The notes under the pieces were generated by a model that did not search any database, was not told where the DNA came from, and saw nothing but the letters and a program-made list of their open reading frames with translations. Positions 59,041-64,000 of a stretch of DNA of 64,000 bases are shown piece by piece. The stretch spans positions 1 through 64,000 of the forward strand of contig NZ_SMUV01000056.1 of the NCBI RefSeq assembly GCF_004358185.1. The letters are read 5' to 3'. The first letter of the stretch is position 1, and the number at the start of each line of letters is the position of its first letter. Source of the stretch: Antarcticimicrobium luteum (lineage in GTDB: Bacteria; Pseudomonadota; Alphaproteobacteria; Rhodobacterales; Rhodobacteraceae). Both the position numbers and the translations under genes were made by a program.

Positions 59041-59715
59041 ATGAGCGACGCCGACAGTTTCATCGAAGAAGTCACCGAAGAGGTCCGCCGCGACCGGCTG
59101 TTCGCGATGTTCCGCCGCTATGGCTGGATCGCCGTGGTGGTGATCGTCGCCGTGGTCGGCGGCGCCGCCTATAACGAGTATCGCAAGGCGCAGGATACCG
59201 CCGCCGCGCAGGCTCTGGGCGACGCGATGCTGGCCGCGCTGGAATCCGATGCCGCCGCCGACCGGGCTGCGGCGCTGGCCGACATCCGGGCCGGCAGCCC
59301 CGGCGGCGAGGCGGTGCTCGATTTCATGACCGCCGCCGCCCGCGCCGAGGCCGGAGAGATCGCGGCGGCCGTCGCCGACCTCGAGGACATCGCCCGCAAC
59401 GGCGAGCTGCCGGAAATCTATCGCCAGATCGCCAGCTTCAAGGCGCTGGTGCTGCAGGCCGGCACCTTGCCGGCCGACGCCCGCCGGATGCAGTTCGAGG
59501 CGCTGGCAAGCCCCGGCGCGCCGCTGCGCCTGCTGGCCGAGGAACAGATCGCGCTGATCGACATTTCCGAGGGCGCCACCGAGGCCGCGCTCGACCGGCT
59601 TCAGGCCATCCTTCAGGATGCCGAGGCCGATGTCGTCTTGCAGCAACGCGTCAGACAGGTCATCGTGGCGCTTGGCGGCACGCCCGCCGCGACGCCGGGC
59701 CGCCAGCAGGGCTGA
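59041..59715 (+). CDS. yfgM: YfgM-like tetratricopeptide membrane protein
   Basis: The 224-residue protein has a short cytoplasmic N-terminus (SFIEEVTEEVRRDRLFAMFR), a single membrane segment (WIAVVVIVAVVGGAA, about 27-42) and an Ala-rich, helical TPR-like periplasmic part. It is followed by bamB and der, the same order as yfgM-bamB-der of E. coli. YfgM assists folding at the Sec translocon. The gene is short for TPR detection but context is strong. Confidence 0.82.
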   Translation: MSDADSFIEEVTEEVRRDRLFAMFRRYGWIAVVVIVAVVGGAAYNEYRKAQDTAAAQALGDAMLAALESDAAADRAAALADIRAGSPGGEAVLDFMTAAARAEAGEIAAAVADLEDIARNGELPEIYRQIASFKALVLQAGTLPADARRMQFEALASPGAPLRLLAEEQIALIDISEGATEAALDRLQAILQDAEADVVLQQRVRQVIVALGGTPAATPGRQQG

Positions 59716-59806
59716 GCGCCCTGGCCGGAACGAGGGACGGCGCCCGCAAGCCGGACAGGATGACCCGGGCAGATTGAACACGGACAGGACGACAGGCATC
59801 ATCAGT

Positions 59807-61141
59807 ATGAACGCAGCGTTTTCCCTTTCGCGCACCGGTCTCGCCCTTCTCGGCGGCGCGGTGCTGTTCCTGGCCGGCTGCGCCGAGCCGGAAATCATCC
59901 TTCCCGGCGAACGCGAGGATATCCGCCCGTTCGCCGAGGCGCGCCAGGTCGAGGATTTCTCGGGCAACGTCAGCCGCGCCATCCGCCTGCCCGGGCAAAG
60001 CGTCAACGCCGCCTGGACCCAGGCTCAGGGCACGCCGGCCTATCGCATCGCGCATCCCGCGCTCGCCGCCGCGCCCCGCCTGGTCTGGTCGGCTCCGATC
60101 GGGGCGGGCGACAGCCGCCGGCAACGCATCACCGCCGCCCCGGTGGTGGCGAACGGTCTGATCTATACCCTCGACGCCGCCGCCCGCGTCAGTGCCGTCA
60201 CCCGCGACGGCGCCGTCGCCTGGAGCGCCGATCTCACCCCGCCCGCCGATGATCAGGAACAGGCCACCGGCGGCGGTCTGGCCTATCACGACGGCACGCT
60301 CTACGTCTCCTCCGGCTTCGGCCTGCTGACCGCGCTGGACGCGGCCACCGGCAAGCAGCGCTGGCAGCAAAAACTCGACGCCACCGGCTCGGGCCAGCCC
60401 ACGGTCTACAAGGGGCTGATCTATCTGGTCGCCGGCGACGACACCGGCTGGGCCGTGCACACCGACGATGGCCGCATCGCCTGGCAGGTCTCGGCCACCC
60501 CCAGCATCACCAATGTTCTGGGCGCGCCGGCGCCGGCGCTGACCCCCGATCTGGCGATCTTCGCCTTCGGCTCGGGCGATCTGATGGCCACTTTCCGCCG
60601 CGGCGGCCTGCGCCGCTGGTACGCCTCGGTCGCCGGCCAGCGCAAGGGACGCGCCCAGGCGCTGATCATGGACGTGACCGGCAGCCCGGTGGTGGTGGGC
60701 AAGCGGATCTACGCCGGCAACCATGCCGGCCGCACCGTCGCCTATGAGCTCGATACCGGCGAACGCCTCTGGACCGCGCAGGAGGGGGCCCTGGGCCCGG
60801 TTCTGCCCGCCGGCGACAGCGTCTTTGCCGTCACCGACCGCAACCAGCTGGTTCGTCTCGACGCCCGCGACGGCGCCACCGTCTGGGCGGTCAATCTCTC
60901 CGATTACCTGCGCGACAGTTCCAAGAAACGCGGCGCCGTTTACGCCAACTACGGGCCGATCCTGGCCGGCGGGCGGATCGTGGTGGCCTCCAATGACGGC
61001 TTTCTGCGCTTCTTCGACCCCAAGGACGGCAGCCTTTCCGCCTCGGCCCAGGTGCCGGGCGGCGCCACCAGCGCGCCGGTTGTGGCGGGCCGCACGCTCT
61101 ATGTCGTCAGCGCCACCGGCGAACTGCACGCTTTCCGTTGA
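59807..61141 (+). CDS. bamB: Outer membrane assembly lipoprotein BamB
   Basis: The 444-residue protein starts at ATG 59807 with a lipoprotein signal, the lipobox LFLAGC ending at about residue 25. The rest contains repeated beta-propeller (PQQ-like) blades: GLIYTLDAAARVSAV, GTLYVSSGFGLLTALDAATG, GRTVAYELDTGERLW and GFLRFFDPKDGSL. BamB supports BamA in inserting beta-barrel proteins into the outer membrane. It lies 91 bp after yfgM and 50 bp before der. Confidence 0.93.
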   Translation: MNAAFSLSRTGLALLGGAVLFLAGCAEPEIILPGEREDIRPFAEARQVEDFSGNVSRAIRLPGQSVNAAWTQAQGTPAYRIAHPALAAAPRLVWSAPIGAGDSRRQRITAAPVVANGLIYTLDAAARVSAVTRDGAVAWSADLTPPADDQEQATGGGLAYHDGTLYVSSGFGLLTALDAATGKQRWQQKLDATGSGQPTVYKGLIYLVAGDDTGWAVHTDDGRIAWQVSATPSITNVLGAPAPALTPDLAIFAFGSGDLMATFRRGGLRRWYASVAGQRKGRAQALIMDVTGSPVVVGKRIYAGNHAGRTVAYELDTGERLWTAQEGALGPVLPAGDSVFAVTDRNQLVRLDARDGATVWAVNLSDYLRDSSKKRGAVYANYGPILAGGRIVVASNDGFLRFFDPKDGSLSASAQVPGGATSAPVVAGRTLYVVSATGELHAFR

Positions 61142-61145
61142 CGTT

Positions 61146-61169
61146 CAGATGCGCTAAGGGGCGCATCTG
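61146..61169 (+). terminator. Hairpin between bamB and der
   Basis: CAGATGCGC-TAAGGG-GCGCATCTG is a perfect 9-bp stem, followed by AGTTTTCG. It begins 5 bp after the bamB stop and may terminate or attenuate transcription before der, whose start is 23 bp further on. Confidence 0.65.
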
Positions 61170-61191
61170 AGTTTTCGAAAGTCAAAGGTCC

Positions 61192-62658
61192 ATGTCCTTC
61201 ACCCTCGCCATCGTGGGTCGGCCGAATGTCGGCAAATCCACTCTGTTCAACCGCCTCGTCGGCAAGCGTTTGGCGCTGGTCGACGACCAGCCCGGCGTCA
61301 CCCGTGATCTGCGCGAAGGCGAGGCGCGGCTGGGCGATCTGCGCTTTACCGTGATCGACACCGCCGGGCTCGAGGACGCCACCGACGACAGCCTTCAGGG
61401 GCGGATGCGCCGGCTGACCGAGCGCGCCGTGGACATGGCCGATGTCTGCCTGTTCATGATCGACGCCCGTACCGGCGTCACCCCCATCGACGAGATGTTC
61501 GCCGAGATCCTGCGCAAACGGTCCGCCCATGTGATGCTGGCCGCCAACAAGGCCGAGGGCGCCGCCGCCGACGCCGGCGTGATCGAGGCCTGGGGCCTTG
61601 GCCTGGGCGAGCCGATCCGGCTTTCCGCCGAACACGGCGAGGGGCTCAACGATCTTTATGCCCAGCTGCAGCCGCTGGCCGACGAATTCGCCGCCCGTGC
61701 CGATGACCACACCCCCGAAATCGAGGTCGACCTGGACGAGGACGCCGATTTCGAGGACGGCGACGAGATCTCCCGCACCCCGGTCCCGACCGCGGCCAAG
61801 CCGTTGCAGATCGCCGTGGTGGGCCGCCCCAACGCCGGCAAATCGACCCTCATCAACAAGGTTCTGGGCGAAGAGCGTCTGCTCACCGGCCCCGAGGCCG
61901 GCATCACCCGCGACGCCATCTCGCTGCGGATGGAATGGGACGGCACGCCGATTCGCATCTTCGACACCGCTGGCATGCGCAAAAAGGCCAAGGTGCAGGA
62001 GAAACTGGAAAAGCTCTCGGTCTCGGACGGGTTGCGCGCGGTCAAGTTCGCCGAGGTGGTGGTTGTGCTGCTCGACGCCGCCATCCCCTTCGAACAACAG
62101 GATCTGCGCATCGCCGATCTGGCCGAGCGCGAGGGTCGCGCCGTGGTCGTCGCCGTCAACAAATGGGACGTCGAAGAGCACAAGCAGGAAAAGCTGCGCG
62201 ATCTGAAAGAGGCCTTCGACCGCCTGCTGCCGCAGCTGCGCGGCGCGCCGCTGGTCACCGTTTCGGCCAAGACGGGCAGGGGGCTCGACCGTCTGCACGA
62301 CGCCATCCTGCGCGCCTATGACGTATGGAACCGCCGCGTCTCCACCGCCCGGCTCAACCGCTGGCTCTCCGGCATGCTTGAGGCGCACCCGCCCCCCGCG
62401 CCGCAGGGCAAACGGATCAAGCTGCGCTACATGACCCAGGCCAAGACCCGGCCGCCAGGCTTCGTGGTGATGTGCTCGCACCCCGACAAGATGCCGGAAA
62501 GCTATTCGCGGTATCTGGTCAACGGGCTGCGCCAGGATTTCGACATGCCCGGCACACCGATCCGCCTGACGCTGCGCGGGCAGGGCGACAAGAACCCGTA
62601 CAAGGGCCGCAAGAAGGCGCAGCCGAGCAAGCTTAAGAAACATCTGAAGGGGAAGTAG
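61192..62658 (+). CDS. der: Ribosome biogenesis GTPase Der (EngA)
   Basis: The 488-residue protein has tandem GTPase domains. The first has [16 protein letters not shown] (about 8-23), DTAGLED and NKAE. The second starts near residue 205 with [23 protein letters not shown] and NKWDV. A C-terminal KH-like domain ends in a Lys-rich tail. Der is needed for 50S subunit maturation. No frameshift is seen. Confidence 0.96.
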   Translation: MSFTLAIVGRPNVGKSTLFNRLVGKRLALVDDQPGVTRDLREGEARLGDLRFTVIDTAGLEDATDDSLQGRMRRLTERAVDMADVCLFMIDARTGVTPIDEMFAEILRKRSAHVMLAANKAEGAAADAGVIEAWGLGLGEPIRLSAEHGEGLNDLYAQLQPLADEFAARADDHTPEIEVDLDEDADFEDGDEISRTPVPTAAKPLQIAVVGRPNAGKSTLINKVLGEERLLTGPEAGITRDAISLRMEWDGTPIRIFDTAGMRKKAKVQEKLEKLSVSDGLRAVKFAEVVVVLLDAAIPFEQQDLRIADLAEREGRAVVVAVNKWDVEEHKQEKLRDLKEAFDRLLPQLRGAPLVTVSAKTGRGLDRLHDAILRAYDVWNRRVSTARLNRWLSGMLEAHPPPAPQGKRIKLRYMTQAKTRPPGFVVMCSHPDKMPESYSRYLVNGLRQDFDMPGTPIRLTLRGQGDKNPYKGRKKAQPSKLKKHLKGK

Positions 62659-63075
62659 GAGGCCCGGCCGAAGGGCTCTCCTCCCCCGACAGGCTCTCCA
62701 TTCTTTCACCGCTCGCCCGGCCGCAAGGCCGGGCCGCGCCCGACCCTCCCCCCCGGGAGGGCACATTGGTGACCTCACGCGCCGAACCCGCGTTCAGCGG
62801 AGCGACGGCGCCTCGCATCTCTCGAACGTCAATGCGCCCACCCAGGGTCGGGCGCGCCCCTTCTCACTATGGGCGTTCCCCTCAGACACCGCCGGCGCCT
62901 CCCCCTGTCAGGGGAGGGTCAGGGAGTGGGTGATGCGACGGACCAAAACCGCACGAACTGCCCCACCCGCCACATTCCGCCTGTTCCCCCCCAAGTCTGG
63001 GGTTGTTTTGCGGCCCGAACCTGCTAATTGGCCGCTTTCTGACACGGGTCCCCATTGGCCGGAGGCGCACCCCTG
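62659..63075. other. Long intergenic region with palindromes, no gene
   Basis: The roughly 417 bp between der and nspC hold two hairpins: GCCCGGCC-GCAA-GGCCGGGC (62715-62734), probably the der terminator, and CCTCCCC-CTGTCA-GGGGAGG (62898-62917), which resembles a dispersed REP-type palindrome. The rest looks non-coding. The nspC promoter should lie in the last 100 bp. Confidence 0.5.
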
Positions 63076-64000
63076 ATGCAAACCCCCTATTACCTGATCG
63101 ACAAGGCGCAGCTTCTCCCCAACATGGAAAAGATCGCCTGGCTGCGCGAGCATTCCGGCGCCAAGGCGCTGCTGGCGCTGAAATGCTTTGCCACCTGGTC
63201 GGTCTTCGACCTGATGAGCGACTATATGGACGGCACCACCTCCTCCTCGCTTTTCGAGGTGAAACTGGGGCGCGAGAAATTCCCCGGCGAAACCCATGCC
63301 TATTCGGTGGCCTGGGCCGATCACGAGATCGACGAGGTGCTGGCCAACTCCGACAAGGTGATCTTCAACACCGTCGGCCAGCTGACCCGGTTCGAGCAGG
63401 CCAGCCGCGACCACGTGCGGGGTCTGCGCGTCAACCCCGGCATCTCCACCTCCGGCTTCGACCTTGCCGACCCGGCCCGCCCGTTCAGCCGCCTTGGCGA
63501 ACATGACCCCAAGGACATCGAACCGGTGATGGATCAGATCACCGGCTTCATGTTCCACAACAACTGCGAGAACGCCGATTTCGACCGTTTCGACGCCATG
63601 CTCGGCACCATCGAGCAGCGCTTCGGTTATCTGATCCGCCAGATGAAATGGATCTCCCTGGGCGGCGGCATCCATTTCACCGGCGAAGGCTACCCGCTCG
63701 ACCGCCTCGCCGAACGGCTCAAACGCTTTGCCGGCGAGAACGAGGTGCAGGTCTATCTGGAGCCGGGCGAGGCCGCGATCACCGGATCCGCCACGCTGGA
63801 GGTCACCGTTCTCGACACGCTCTTCAACGGAAAACACCTTGCCATCGTCGACAGCTCGATCGAGGCGCATATGCTCGATTTGCTGATCTACCGCGAATCC
63901 GCCAGGATGGAGCCGAACGAGGGGCCCGAGGAATGGATGATCTGCGGCAAATCCTGCCTGGCCGGGGACATCTTCGGCGAATTCCGCTTCCCCGCGCCTT
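63076..64000 (+). CDS. nspC: Carboxynorspermidine decarboxylase (partial, runs off the window)
   Basis: The 308 visible residues start at ATG 63076 with TPYYLIDKAQLLPNMEKI. The PLP lysine should lie in LLALKCFATWSVF (near 35). SSSLFEVKLGREKF, LRVNPGISTSG, FMFHNNCENADF, SLGGGIHFTG and YLEPGEA follow. These are the hallmarks of NspC, an alanine-racemase-fold enzyme that converts carboxynorspermidine or carboxyspermidine to the polyamine. The last residues seen, CGKSCLAGDIFGEF, belong to the C-terminal part, so the end lies just beyond the window. The partner dehydrogenase is expected further downstream. Confidence 0.92.
   Translation, partial: MQTPYYLIDKAQLLPNMEKIAWLREHSGAKALLALKCFATWSVFDLMSDYMDGTTSSSLFEVKLGREKFPGETHAYSVAWADHEIDEVLANSDKVIFNTVGQLTRFEQASRDHVRGLRVNPGISTSGFDLADPARPFSRLGEHDPKDIEPVMDQITGFMFHNNCENADFDRFDAMLGTIEQRFGYLIRQMKWISLGGGIHFTGEGYPLDRLAERLKRFAGENEVQVYLEPGEAAITGSATLEVTVLDTLFNGKHLAIVDSSIEAHMLDLLIYRESARMEPNEGPEEWMICGKSCLAGDIFGEFRFPAP

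Overview
The window reads as chromosome of an alphaproteobacterium, most likely a marine Rhodobacteraceae (Roseobacter-like) species. The evidence is GC-rich core DNA and a set of lineage-typical loci: sarcosine oxidase soxBDAG, ccmI-ruvX-DUF1289, yfgM-bamB-der, an exosortase E/VPEID-CTERM pair and carboxynorspermidine decarboxylase. No rRNA, tRNA or CRISPR array was found.

Region 1 (1-15.65 kb) is an accessory surface-glycan locus. It holds two large multi-domain glycosyltransferases, two sulfotransferases, a polysaccharide pyruvyl transferase-like protein and a SAM methyltransferase. Damage is heavy: an IS5-type transposase cut by an IS66 remnant, an 8-bp tandem repeat, an intact IS1380-family element, a 5'-truncated sugar epimerase abutting a 5'-truncated RTX protein, and a nuclease (SNase) remnant. 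A HEPN-motif protein of unknown role sits beside them.

Region 2 (about 15.72-34.06 kb) is the most interesting part. It is an 18.3-kb mobile element inserted in the 5' end of dusA (tRNA-dihydrouridine synthase). The orphaned native 5' end of dusA is still readable at the left edge, and the element supplies a new start for dusA at the right edge. A 17-bp core with one mismatch flanks the element, and short GTATGACTC motifs (candidate integrase arm sites) lie at both ends. The element carries a dusA-type tyrosine integrase, a primase/AAA+ helicase protein, a terminase small subunit-like protein without a large terminase, a PrtN-family regulator, a C-terminal tape-measure fragment and many tiny genes. 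It has no capsid, portal or lysis genes. Its cargo is defence-like: a complete TerY-P triad (vWA, PP2C, kinase), an operon with an Abi_C/HEPN protein, and a DUF4062 protein. I read it as a candidate phage satellite, or a prophage cut down to that state, that carries immunity genes.

Region 3 (34-64 kb) is ordinary GC-rich core genome: dusA, a TauE/SafE permease, cytochrome c biogenesis (ccmI) with ruvX, soxBDAG for sarcosine demethylation, an FkbM methyltransferase, Fe/Mn superoxide dismutase, RarD, a LOG-family hydrolase, a LysM protein, an ArsR regulator divergent from an ATM1-type ABC exporter, exosortase E/protease with its VPEID-CTERM substrate, an RND efflux pair, yfgM-bamB-der, and the start of nspC running off the right edge.
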